The position numbers and the translations under genes were made by a program. This document shows, piece by piece, positions 34,540-42,687 of a DNA stretch of 64,000 bases; positions within the stretch are counted from its first letter, which is position 1; every line of letters starts with the position of its first letter. The notes beneath the pieces were generated by a model. The model was given only the letters and a program-made list of their open reading frames with translations, was not told the DNA's origin and did no database searches. The stretch is from Mesorhizobium sp. M3A.F.Ca.ET.080.04.2.1 (GTDB lineage Bacteria > Pseudomonadota > Alphaproteobacteria > Rhizobiales > Rhizobiaceae): positions 2,108,001 through 2,172,000 of the forward strand of contig NZ_CP034451.1 in the NCBI RefSeq assembly GCF_003952525.1. Reading direction: 5' to 3'.

Positions 34540-35454
34540 ATGGACATCCATCACATCCGCTACTTCCTGGCCGTTTGCGAGACCAGGAATTTCACGCGCG
34601 CGGGCGAAAAGTGCAACATTACCCAACCGGCACTGTCGCGCGCGATCCAGCAGCTCGAGGATGAGGTCGGCGGCCTTCTGTTTCGCCGCGAGCGGAACCT
34701 GACGCATCTCACCGATCTGGGCGCTTTGCTTCGCCCCAGATTTCAGCAAATCCTCGACGAGGTGACCGGCGTGCGCCAGGAGGCTTCAAGGTTTCTCTGC
34801 CTAGAGAATGCAAACCTCAAGGTTGGCGTGATGTGCACGATCGGTCCACGGCGATTTACCGGTCTGCTGACGGACTTCAACCGGCGCCAGCAGGGCATCC
34901 AGCTGCAGCTTGTCGAGGGCGTGCCGGCATCCCTGTCGCAGCTGCTGGAAGCGGGCGAGATCGATGTCGCCATCATGGCGTCCAGCAACAGTTTTCCGGA
35001 GAGATTCGATGTTACGCCGCTCTATCGCGAGCGGTTTGTGCTTGCGTTCCCCAGCGGGCATCGGCTGGCCCGCAATGACAATGTCGCCATCTCGGAACTC
35101 GACGGCGAGAACTATCTTAGACGCCTGAACTGCGAGTATCGCGATTATCTTGCCGGTCTCTGCAATGAACGCGGTGTGAAGCTCAGAATCTCCTACGCCA
35201 GCGAACGCGAAGACTGGATCCAAAACATGGTCTCCGGGGGGCTGGGCATCTGCTTCATCCCGGAATTCAGCGCCGTCATCCCGGGATTGCAGATCAGGCC
35301 CGTTATCGATCCGGAGGTTTGGCGGGAGGTATCGCTTGTCGTTGTGGCAGGGCGCCGGTTCTCGCCGGCCACATCAACCTTCGTCAACAGCGTCAAGGCG
35401 CATAGCTGGCCCGAAAGCGGTATCGATCTGTCGGTCAGGAAAACGGCTGCATAG
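34540..35454 (+). CDS. LysR-family transcriptional regulator 1
   Basis: A 304-residue LTTR. The N-terminal helix-turn-helix (YFLAVCETRNFTRAGEKCNITQPALSRAI) is followed by a type-2 binding domain. It is clearly related to the two other LysR proteins of this segment (38009 and 44864), which share NFTRAAE-CNVTQPAL and RER-HLTELG. Likely targets are neighbouring genes; the cupin/MFS group follows on the same strand. Confidence 0.9.
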   Translation: MDIHHIRYFLAVCETRNFTRAGEKCNITQPALSRAIQQLEDEVGGLLFRRERNLTHLTDLGALLRPRFQQILDEVTGVRQEASRFLCLENANLKVGVMCTIGPRRFTGLLTDFNRRQQGIQLQLVEGVPASLSQLLEAGEIDVAIMASSNSFPERFDVTPLYRERFVLAFPSGHRLARNDNVAISELDGENYLRRLNCEYRDYLAGLCNERGVKLRISYASEREDWIQNMVSGGLGICFIPEFSAVIPGLQIRPVIDPEVWREVSLVVVAGRRFSPATSTFVNSVKAHSWPESGIDLSVRKTAA

Positions 35455-35470
35455 CAAATCGAAGAAAAAA

Positions 35471-35514
35471 ACCGACGCCATGACTTATGTCGTGGCGCGG
35501 ATGCCCGCGTCGGT
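35471..35514. other. Stem-loop downstream of LysR gene 1
   Basis: Outer arms ACCGACGC and GCGTCGGT, with an alternative inner hairpin GCCATGAC/GTCGTGGC (one mismatch). The two share two bases, so only one forms fully at a time. There is no T run on the + strand, but the minus strand has seven T after it. It may end transcripts bidirectionally or separate the LysR and cupin genes. Confidence 0.4.
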
Positions 35515-35645
35515 ATGATGATCCACGATAGCTTTCAGGTATCGATTTAAGAGCCAGTCAGCATTTCTCTTTCGACGAGGCTCCGGTCACTCTCCTCGTC
35601 ATGCCCCGCCTCCCGCGATTGGGCACCTACAAAGGAGAAATAGAC

Positions 35646-36146
35646 ATGGCTTCCAAGACTATTGCATTGCGGGTGCCGCTGAAGCTGGCGCTGACACTCG
35701 GACTTCTCACCGCGACCGCCGCATTTTCCGCGGCCCCGGCCTTCGCGGGTGACTGCCCTGCCGGCCAGGCCGCCACGACCGATATCCAGGAACATCCCAG
35801 CAAGCCGGTCGGCGTGACCGACACCGTGCTTTCCGCAATCGATTTGAGCAGCAAGGGCGAGGCCTGGAAAGGCAACATGCTGCGCCTTCGCAAGCTCGTC
35901 GTTCAGCCCGGCGGCGTCGTGCCGTGGCATGAGCACAATGTCCGCCCGGCAAACATCCTGGTCGTCGAGGGCTCGATCACCGAATATCGCAGCACCTGCA
36001 AGGTCGGCATCGAACATCCGGCCGGCGACGCGACGGCCGAATTCGGCCAGCTCGCCCACTGGTGGAAGAACAACGGCAAGGTTCCGGCCGTCCTCTATTC
36101 GGCCGACGTCCTGCCGCCGGCGATGCATGAAGACCACATGATGTGA
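35646..36146 (+). CDS. Secreted cupin-domain protein
   Basis: A 166-residue protein from ATG 35646 (AAGGAG upstream). A signal peptide (LALTLGLLTATAAFSAAPAFA) is followed by a cupin core: LRKLVVQPGGVVPWHEHNVRPANILVVEGS and a later GIEHPAGD. The two His of WHEH fit metal binding. It stands before an MFS gene and may process or sense a small molecule in the periplasm. Confidence 0.85.
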   Translation: MASKTIALRVPLKLALTLGLLTATAAFSAAPAFAGDCPAGQAATTDIQEHPSKPVGVTDTVLSAIDLSSKGEAWKGNMLRLRKLVVQPGGVVPWHEHNVRPANILVVEGSITEYRSTCKVGIEHPAGDATAEFGQLAHWWKNNGKVPAVLYSADVLPPAMHEDHMM

Positions 36147-36192
36147 GCCGCCCGTCGCGGTGAAGATATCCCGGCATCAGAAACCAAAAACC

Positions 36193-36218
36193 CGTCCTCG
36201 GGCGATTGCCTGAGGACG
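36193..36218. other. Stem-loop between cupin and MFS genes
   Basis: CGTCCTCGGGC and GCCTGAGGACG arms with a GATT loop. It has a T-rich tail only on the minus strand. It lies between the stop of the cupin gene and the start of the MFS gene, so it may partly terminate the first transcript or protect its 3' end. Confidence 0.45.
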
Positions 36219-36236
36219 TGGCAAACGGAGCCCGTC

Positions 36237-37439
36237 ATGACGACCAGTGAACATTCCGAACCGACGCGGCTTCGCATGGTGGCCGCGGACAGCTGGCGCT
36301 TCGGCCTGATCGCGCTGATTGCGTTCCTGACGCTCGTCGACCTGTTCGCCACCCAGGCCATCCTGCCTTCGCTGGTGGTGAAATTCGGCGTCAGCCGCGC
36401 CACCATGGGCTTCGCCGTCAATGCCAGCACCTTCGGCATGGCGGTGGCCGGGATTGCCGTCGCTCTCTTTGGGCGCGGCATTGATCGCCGCAACGGCATC
36501 TGGATCAGCCTGGCCATCCTGGCGATCCCGACGACGCTGCTGTCACAGACAGACAATATCGTCGTTTTCGCCCTGCTGCGCGTGGCGCAAGGCCTCTGTA
36601 TGTCGACAGCCTTCACCCTGACGATGGCCTATCTGGCCGAGCATTTTTCCACGCGGCAGACTACGAGCGCGCTTGCGGCCTATGTGACCGGCAATGTCGC
36701 CAGCAACTTTTTCGGCCGGTTGTTGTCGGCGGCGGTGGCCGACACGTTCGGTATCTCTACCAACTTCCTGACCTTCGCCGCGCTTAATCTGCTCGGCGCC
36801 GCGGTTGTCTGGTTCACGCTGCAAAAGACCTCGGCAATGATGCGCGCCGAACTGGACGGCCAGCCTGCCCGCGCCGCCTGGAAGGCCCCGTTGCGGAACG
36901 TCGAGCTGCGTGCCTGTTTCGCGATCGGCTTCCTGATCCTCTTCGTCTTTATCGGCACGTTCACCTATGTGAATTTTCAGCTCGTCGCGGTGCCGATTTC
37001 GCTCACACCAATGGCCTTGGGCGCCGTTTATTTCGTCTTTCTGCCATCGATGCTGACCACCCCCCTTGCCGGCCGAGTCGCAGCGAGCCTTGGCCCCAGG
37101 GGAGGGATCGGAGCAACGCTTTCATTGGCGATCGTCGGCTTGCTTCTGCTGCTCGTGCCAAATCTTCCGATCGTTCTCGCCGGGATGGCGCTCGTTGCCG
37201 TCGGCACTTTCCTGGCTCAAGCGATAGCCACGGGACATGTCAGCCGCACCGCGTCGCGCGATCGCGCCGCCGCGAGCGGCATCTATCTCGCGTCCTACTA
37301 CGGCGGTGGGCTCGCCGGCAGCTTCCTCATCGGACAGATCTACGACCGTGTCGGCTGGACTGCATGCGTGGCTGTGCTTGCTGCGGTTCTTGCCGGTGCG
37401 ATCGCGATCGCGCGCGTGCTGCGAACGCCCAAGGCCTGA
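36237..37439 (+). CDS. MFS transporter
   Basis: A 400-residue protein with 12 predicted helices. The loop 2-3 motif is visible as GRGIDRRNGIWI. Overall layout resembles the YnfM-like drug/arabinose efflux branch of MFS exporters. It lies 90 bp after the cupin gene. The substrate cannot be read from the sequence; export of a toxic or signalling compound would fit the stress-related neighbours. Confidence 0.88.
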   Translation: MTTSEHSEPTRLRMVAADSWRFGLIALIAFLTLVDLFATQAILPSLVVKFGVSRATMGFAVNASTFGMAVAGIAVALFGRGIDRRNGIWISLAILAIPTTLLSQTDNIVVFALLRVAQGLCMSTAFTLTMAYLAEHFSTRQTTSALAAYVTGNVASNFFGRLLSAAVADTFGISTNFLTFAALNLLGAAVVWFTLQKTSAMMRAELDGQPARAAWKAPLRNVELRACFAIGFLILFVFIGTFTYVNFQLVAVPISLTPMALGAVYFVFLPSMLTTPLAGRVAASLGPRGGIGATLSLAIVGLLLLLVPNLPIVLAGMALVAVGTFLAQAIATGHVSRTASRDRAAASGIYLASYYGGGLAGSFLIGQIYDRVGWTACVAVLAAVLAGAIAIARVLRTPKA

Positions 37440-37481
37440 GACCTGAAATCGAAACTCAGTTATCCAACCAAGGAGACCGAC

Positions 37482-37946
37482 ATGACCAACCAACTCAAAA
37501 CTCTGTTCGCAGGCGCCGCGATGCTGGTGGCGGTTGCCCTCCCGGCCGCCGCGTCGGACGGCGTCGTCACCGTAAAGAGCGACTACTCAGTCGCCGAAAC
37601 TGTCGCCCGCATCAAGAAGGATGTGCTCAAGAAAGGCATCAAGTTCTTCGGCGTTATCGACCAGGCACAGCTTGGCAAGAATGCCGGCAACGACGTCAGG
37701 CCGTCACGGCTCGTCATGTTCGGCAATCCGGCGCTCGGCACGACCTTCATCACATCCAACCCCGAGGCCGGGCTCGACTGGCCCGTGCGCGTGCTGGTCT
37801 ACCAGACTGCCGACGGTTCGGTTTACGCCGCCTACAGCGATTTCGACTGGATCGCCAAGCGGCATGGCATCACGGATCGACCCGCACAGTTCAAGATGGC
37901 GACCGAGGTCATTCAGTCGGTGACCTCAACCGTCAAGAAAAACTGA
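37482..37946 (+). CDS. Secreted DUF302 protein
   Basis: A 154-residue protein with a signal peptide (LFAGAAMLVAVALPAAA) and the DUF302 core (GVVTVKSDYSVAETVARI; GIKFFGVIDQ; LVMFGNPALGTTFITSNPEAGLDWPVRVLVY). The gene follows the MFS gene by 42 bp with AAGGAG upstream, so it is probably cotranscribed. The family has no firm function; it is often seen near metal or redox genes. Confidence 0.88.
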   Translation: MTNQLKTLFAGAAMLVAVALPAAASDGVVTVKSDYSVAETVARIKKDVLKKGIKFFGVIDQAQLGKNAGNDVRPSRLVMFGNPALGTTFITSNPEAGLDWPVRVLVYQTADGSVYAAYSDFDWIAKRHGITDRPAQFKMATEVIQSVTSTVKKN

Positions 37947-38008
37947 CGGACGGGAACGTAGCCGGATATCCGGTGGCTTAGGCATGCGAGGCATGCTGCC
38001 CGGCGAAC

Positions 38009-38920
38009 CTACTCGGCGGCGGACAACGCCTTAACCCGCTCGCCGAACCACTTCTTCTGCGTGGCCTCGCGCACCAATGCGCCGACCGCGGGCGAATGCC
38101 TGCGGCCGCGCACTGTGACGAGATTGACCTCTCGCCAGAATTCCGGCTCCGTGATCGGCAAAGGCACCACGCCAGGATGCTTGACGGTATGCTCGGGCAT
38201 GAATCCGAACCCAAGCCCTGCGGCGATCATCGCCAATGTCCAGTCGTCGCGATCGCTCCAGTAAACCGGACTGACTGTGACGCCCTGCTCGGCAAGGATG
38301 GCATCCGCGTAACCCGCGAACTCGCAATTGTTGCGGTGAATGTAGCTTTCGTTGCTCATATCCTTCACCCGCACAACGCGCTGGTTGGCTAGGCGATGGG
38401 CCAGGTGGACAGCCATAACCATCTGCTCCTGGAAAAGCGGCAGGGAGTGCACTTCCTCGTCGGGAACGTCTGAAGGCAAGGCATATATGGCCGCCTCGAG
38501 TTCGCCCTCGAGCAGCCTTTTCCTGAGGCTCACCGCGTCCGCGTCGCAAAGATGCAATTCGACGCCAGGGTGATGCGCGCGAACGGCCGCGATGAGCTCT
38601 ATGATCTCGTCCGGAGCGATCGTACTCATGATGCCGACCTTGAGCGGCATCTTCTTCAGGGTCACATATTGCTCGGCAATCTGCTTTGCCTGGCGAGAGT
38701 TCTCGAAAACGCCTTCGAGATAGGTCTCGACCATGCGGCCGAGCTCGGTGAGGTGAGTGAATCGGCGCTCACGGTGGAAAAGCGGTCCGCCGAATTCATC
38801 TTCCAGAAGTTTGATGGCGCGCGACAGCGCCGGCTGCGTGACATTGCACTGCTCGGCCGCCCTTGTGAAATTCAGCTCCTTGGCGACGGCCAAGAAGTAT
38901 CGGACCTGGCTGATCTCCAC
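38009..38920 (-). CDS. LysR-family transcriptional regulator 2
   Basis: A 303-residue LTTR with DNA-binding domain YFLAVAKELNFTRAAEQCNVTQPALSRAI. It is divergent from the 3-hydroxybutyrate dehydrogenase gene with about 257 bp between, the usual arrangement of a LysR protein and its target. It is convergent with the DUF302 gene. It is a close relative of LysR 1 and 3 of this segment. Confidence 0.9.
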   Translation of the reverse strand: MEISQVRYFLAVAKELNFTRAAEQCNVTQPALSRAIKLLEDEFGGPLFHRERRFTHLTELGRMVETYLEGVFENSRQAKQIAEQYVTLKKMPLKVGIMSTIAPDEIIELIAAVRAHHPGVELHLCDADAVSLRKRLLEGELEAAIYALPSDVPDEEVHSLPLFQEQMVMAVHLAHRLANQRVVRVKDMSNESYIHRNNCEFAGYADAILAEQGVTVSPVYWSDRDDWTLAMIAAGLGFGFMPEHTVKHPGVVPLPITEPEFWREVNLVTVRGRRHSPAVGALVREATQKKWFGERVKALSAAE

Positions 38921-39177
38921 TGCACGCTCCCCTCAATGGACGCGCATACGGCACCGCCCGCGTTTGCGGCGCAATCTTACTAGCTGCCGCTACGTCAAAC
39001 AACCCGACCGGTCGTTCGACATCCAGTGGCCTGAAGCCAACGATCTGACCGTCAGCTATCGAATCCATGTCTCAACGGCATTTCCGCAGCTTGCAGCGGT
39101 TCAGCATACTAATCGTGAGATCCAGAGCCGGCGCGCGCGGCCATCGCTCATAGCGGCTCAACCAGAAGGACAAGACG

Positions 39178-39960
39178 ATGCTCAAAGGCAAGACAGCGCT
39201 CATCACCGGTTCGACCAGCGGCATCGGGCAAGGCATTGCCGAAGCCTTCGCGGCCACGGGCTGCAACATCGTCCTCAACGGCTTTGGCGACGTCGCCGAG
39301 ATCGAACGGCTGCGGGCCAGGCTCGCCGCCGATCATCAGGTTGCCGTTCGATACGACGATGCCGACATGAGCAAGGGCGACGCAATCACCTCGATGATGG
39401 ACAAGGCCATCGCCGAGTTCGGCGCCGTCGACATACTGGTCAACAATGCCGGCATTCAGCATGTCGCGCCGATCGATGACTTCCCGATCGAGAAATGGGA
39501 AGCGGTCGTGGCGATTGATCTCATGTCTTCGTTCTATACGATCCGGCGCGCGTTGCAGGCGATGAAGGCGCGCAAATGGGGTCGCATCATCAATGTGGCC
39601 TCGGCGCACGCGCTCGTCGCATCTCCCTATAAGTCGGCCTATGTCGCAGCCAAGCACGGTGTCGCCGGCCTGACCAAAACGGTAGCCCTGGAGGTTGCCG
39701 AGCAAGGCATCACGGTCAACGCCGTTTGCCCCGGCTATGTGCTCACGCCGCTTGTCAAGAAGCAGATACCCGACACGGCCAAGGCCCGTGGGATCACTGA
39801 GCAGCAGGTGATCAACGATGTTCTCTTGGCCGCGCAGCCCACCAAGCAGTTCGTCACCGTCGAGCAGGTTGCTGCGCTCTGCCTGTTCCTAGCGTCGGAC
39901 GACGCGGCCTCTATCACCGGCGCGGTGATGCCGATCGAAGGCGGTTGGACCGCTCACTAG
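39178..39960 (+). CDS. bdhA: 3-hydroxybutyrate dehydrogenase (SDR)
   Basis: A 260-residue SDR closely matching D-3-hydroxybutyrate dehydrogenases: TGSTSGIGQGIA cofactor loop, NNAGIQHVAPI, ASAHALVASPYKSAYVAAKHG with catalytic Ser, Tyr and Lys, and substrate-lid region TPLVKKQIPDTAKARGI. It converts 3-hydroxybutyrate to acetoacetate with NAD in the last step of polyhydroxybutyrate use. It starts a three-gene run with a patatin and an NDH-2-like gene. Confidence 0.92.
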   Translation: MLKGKTALITGSTSGIGQGIAEAFAATGCNIVLNGFGDVAEIERLRARLAADHQVAVRYDDADMSKGDAITSMMDKAIAEFGAVDILVNNAGIQHVAPIDDFPIEKWEAVVAIDLMSSFYTIRRALQAMKARKWGRIINVASAHALVASPYKSAYVAAKHGVAGLTKTVALEVAEQGITVNAVCPGYVLTPLVKKQIPDTAKARGITEQQVINDVLLAAQPTKQFVTVEQVAALCLFLASDDAASITGAVMPIEGGWTAH

Positions 39961-39982
39961 ACCTGCAGGAGGAGCGAACGCC

Positions 39983-41134
39983 ATGAACAAGATCACGCAA
40001 AACCTGTCGGTCCCGCAAGCGGAACCGGCGACAGCCCATCAGGACGACGTCAAGCGTCAGACCGTCCTTGTCCTTCAAGGCGGCGGCGCGCTCGGCGCCT
40101 ATCAGGCCGGTGTCTATCAGGCGCTGGTGGAGGGCAGCATCGAACCGGATTGGGTCATAGGCACGTCCATCGGCGCCATCAATGCCGCGCTGATCGCGGG
40201 GAACAAGCCCGGCGATCGTCTGCCCAGGCTTCAGGAATTCTGGGATGGCGTCAGCCGGAGCAGTCCATTCGATGAATTTTTCCGAATGATGGTTCCGAGC
40301 AACATCTTTGCCAATATGGGCACGCTGATGCGCGGCATCCCCGGGTTCTTCGAACCAAACCTGAGCGCCATGTTTGGAGTGAACCGCGAGGTCGGTGTCG
40401 AGAGCGCGTCCTATTACACCACGGACCCGCTCAAAAGGACGCTGAACGATCTGGTCGATTTTGACTACCTCAACGGTCGCCACACGCGGCTGACGGTCGG
40501 CGCGGTCAACGTCAACACCAGCGAACTCAAATACTTCGATACGCGCGAGATGATCCTGGCGGCGGCGCATATCATGGCGTCAGGCGCCTTGCCGCCGGCG
40601 TTTCCGGCGGTCTGCATCGACGGCGAGCCGTATTGGGACGGCGGCATCTATTCAAACACGCCGATCGAGGTGGTGCTCGATGCGCGACCGCGGCGAGACG
40701 CGCTGATCTTTGCCGTCAACATGTGGCAGCCGCGCGCCACCGAGCCGAAATCGATCTGGCAGGTCATGGGGCGGCAGAAGGATCTTCAATACGCCAGCCG
40801 CGGTCGGAACCACGTTGCACGGCAGGAGCAACTGCATCGGTTACGGCATGTCGTGCGCGAAATGGGAAGGCTCGTGCCCGAGGAGCGTCGCGAGGATCCG
40901 ATGTTCAAAGAACTCGCCTCCTATGGCTGCCCGTCGGTGATGCACCTCGTCCGCCTGCTTTCGCCGCGACTGGACGGCGAGGACCACACCAAGGACATCG
41001 ACTTCACGCGTTCGGGCATCCGCACCCGCTGGCAGGCAGGATACGAGCACGGGCAGCGCGTCCTCGCGGACAAACCGTGGGAGTGCGAGGTCGACATGCT
41101 GCAGGGCATCGTCATCCACGAATCCCAAGAGTGA
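39983..41134 (+). CDS. Patatin-like phospholipase with DUF3734
   Basis: A 383-residue protein with all catalytic motifs intact: oxyanion loop GGGALGAYQAGVY, nucleophile GTSIG, and catalytic Asp in YWDGGIYSNTP. The C-terminal half fits the DUF3734 extension seen with rhizobial patatins next to hydroxybutyrate dehydrogenase genes. It lies 22 bp after bdhA with AGGAGG upstream. Release of hydroxyacyl or fatty acyl chains from storage granules or membranes is plausible. Confidence 0.9.
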   Translation: MNKITQNLSVPQAEPATAHQDDVKRQTVLVLQGGGALGAYQAGVYQALVEGSIEPDWVIGTSIGAINAALIAGNKPGDRLPRLQEFWDGVSRSSPFDEFFRMMVPSNIFANMGTLMRGIPGFFEPNLSAMFGVNREVGVESASYYTTDPLKRTLNDLVDFDYLNGRHTRLTVGAVNVNTSELKYFDTREMILAAAHIMASGALPPAFPAVCIDGEPYWDGGIYSNTPIEVVLDARPRRDALIFAVNMWQPRATEPKSIWQVMGRQKDLQYASRGRNHVARQEQLHRLRHVVREMGRLVPEERREDPMFKELASYGCPSVMHLVRLLSPRLDGEDHTKDIDFTRSGIRTRWQAGYEHGQRVLADKPWECEVDMLQGIVIHESQE

Positions 41135-41173
41135 CCGAGAAAAACGCGTCCTGGAAGGCGGCGGAGCACACCA

Positions 41174-42568
41174 ATGCAGATCATCACCCCCGGCATGCGG
41201 TTGATTCCGGAAGCCGTGCTTGCCAACGACGCGGCGCTCTTCCGCACGATCCCGGAGACTCCCTCGCACGCGGACAAGTCACTGCATCGCGTGGTCATTG
41301 TGGGCGGCGGCGCGGGTGGCCTGGAACTGGCGACGCGCCTCGGCCGCAAGTTCGGCAACCGGCGGCTTTCCGTCACGCTTGTCGACCGAAACCGCACTCA
41401 TATCTGGAAGCCGCTTCTGCATGAGGTGGCATCCGGCGCCTTGAGCGCGTCGCACGACGCGGTGGAATACATCGCCCATGCCAGCCGCCACGGCTACCGA
41501 TACCGCATTGGCGAGGTTGTCGGCCTCGATCGTGCCAAGCGCCAAGTCTTCGTCGCGCCTAGCTTCGACGATGACGGTCGCCAGATCATCCCGCCACGTG
41601 TTCTTGGCTACGACACGCTGGTCATGGCCGTCGGCAGCGTCAGCAATGATTTCGGCACGCCGGGCGCCGCGCGCCACGCCATTTCGCTCGACACCGCTGA
41701 GCAGGCCGCCCGGTTCAACAAGCGGATGATCGACGCATGCCTGCGCGCCAATGCGCAATATGAGCAGCTGTCGCCTGGCCAACTCCATTGCGTCATCGTC
41801 GGCGCCGGCGCCACCGGTGTCGAACTGGCGGCGGAACTGCACAAGTCGATGCGGGAGATTGCGTCGCACAATCTCGACAACATCGATTTCGAAAGGCTGA
41901 TCCGCATCACCATCATCGAAGCCGGGCCGCGGATCCTGCCCGCGCTGCCCGAGCAGATGGCGCGCGCAACGGCACGTTTGCTGATCAAGCTGGGCGTCCA
42001 GATACGATGCGGGATCAGAGTCACCGAAGTGACTGAAGACGGTATCCAACTTGTCGAGAAGCTCTTTATGCCTGCCGAATTGGTCGTCTGGGCCGCCGGC
42101 ATCAAGGCGCCGGAGTTCCTGCAGAGCCTCGATGGTCTCGAAACCGACCGCATCAACCGCCTGATCGTCGACGAAACCTTGCGGGCGGCCGGAGACGAGA
42201 ATGTTTTCGCGATTGGTGACTGCGCGAACTGCATTCTGCCAGGCGAAGAAACCGCCTTGCCGCCGCGAGCCCAGACGGCCCACCAGCAGGCAGACCACAT
42301 GGCCAAGGTGATTGCGGCGCGTCTCGCGGGGAATGCAGCGCCGGCTTATCGCTACCGCGACTACGGTTCCCTGGTCTCGCTGGCCGACTACGGTGCGTTC
42401 GGCAGCCTGATCGGAGGGCTGAAGATCGAAGGTCTCGTTGCGAGGCTCCTCTATCGCTCGCTGCACAAGATGCACCTCAAGGCGGTGCACGGACTGGCGA
42501 AGACCATGCTGGCTTCGATCGGCGAGATGATCGTCAGGCGCGCCAGACCGCGGATCAAGCTTCATTAG
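41174..42568 (+). CDS. NDH-2-type NADH:quinone oxidoreductase
   Basis: A 464-residue flavoprotein. FAD motif VVIVGGGAGGLELATRLG near residue 40, NAD motif CVIVGAGATGVELAAEL near 207, and the FAIGDCAN block near 343. The C-terminal amphipathic helices (LVARLLYRSLHKMHLKAV) fit membrane association of NDH-2. An extra 35-residue N-terminal lead precedes the FAD domain. It can reoxidise the NADH made by the upstream dehydrogenase. Confidence 0.9.
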   Translation: MQIITPGMRLIPEAVLANDAALFRTIPETPSHADKSLHRVVIVGGGAGGLELATRLGRKFGNRRLSVTLVDRNRTHIWKPLLHEVASGALSASHDAVEYIAHASRHGYRYRIGEVVGLDRAKRQVFVAPSFDDDGRQIIPPRVLGYDTLVMAVGSVSNDFGTPGAARHAISLDTAEQAARFNKRMIDACLRANAQYEQLSPGQLHCVIVGAGATGVELAAELHKSMREIASHNLDNIDFERLIRITIIEAGPRILPALPEQMARATARLLIKLGVQIRCGIRVTEVTEDGIQLVEKLFMPAELVVWAAGIKAPEFLQSLDGLETDRINRLIVDETLRAAGDENVFAIGDCANCILPGEETALPPRAQTAHQQADHMAKVIAARLAGNAAPAYRYRDYGSLVSLADYGAFGSLIGGLKIEGLVARLLYRSLHKMHLKAVHGLAKTMLASIGEMIVRRARPRIKLH

Positions 42569-42569
42569 T

Positions 42570-42602
42570 GCGTTTCACCGTTTCACGGAAACGGCGAAAC
42601 GC
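42570..42602. terminator. Long hairpin after the NDH-2-like gene
   Basis: Two stacked stems: GCGTTTC/GAAACGC outside and CCGTTTC/GAAACGG inside, with single unpaired bases between and an ACG loop. It lies right after the stop codon and has no T run, so it is terminator-like or an mRNA-stabilising element. Such GTTTC-rich palindromes recur in rhizobial intergenic DNA. Confidence 0.6.
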
Positions 42603-42618
42603 CCTATCTCCTTGTTTT

Positions 42619-42667
42619 TGCGCAATTCCGGACGGAAAACCGCTCACACTTTTCCTGGAATTGCTCT
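42619..42667. repeat. Rhizobial dispersed palindromic element
   Basis: GCAATTCC and GGAATTGC arms enclose GGACGGAAAACCG and a matching TTTTCC segment. I recognise the pattern AATTCCGGACGGAAAACCG as a frequent intergenic element of Mesorhizobium and relatives; that is from memory, not a search. It sits directly before the disulfide oxidoreductase gene and could affect its mRNA. Confidence 0.6.
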
Positions 42668-42687
42668 AGCGCGGCGGAGGCGGTGCG

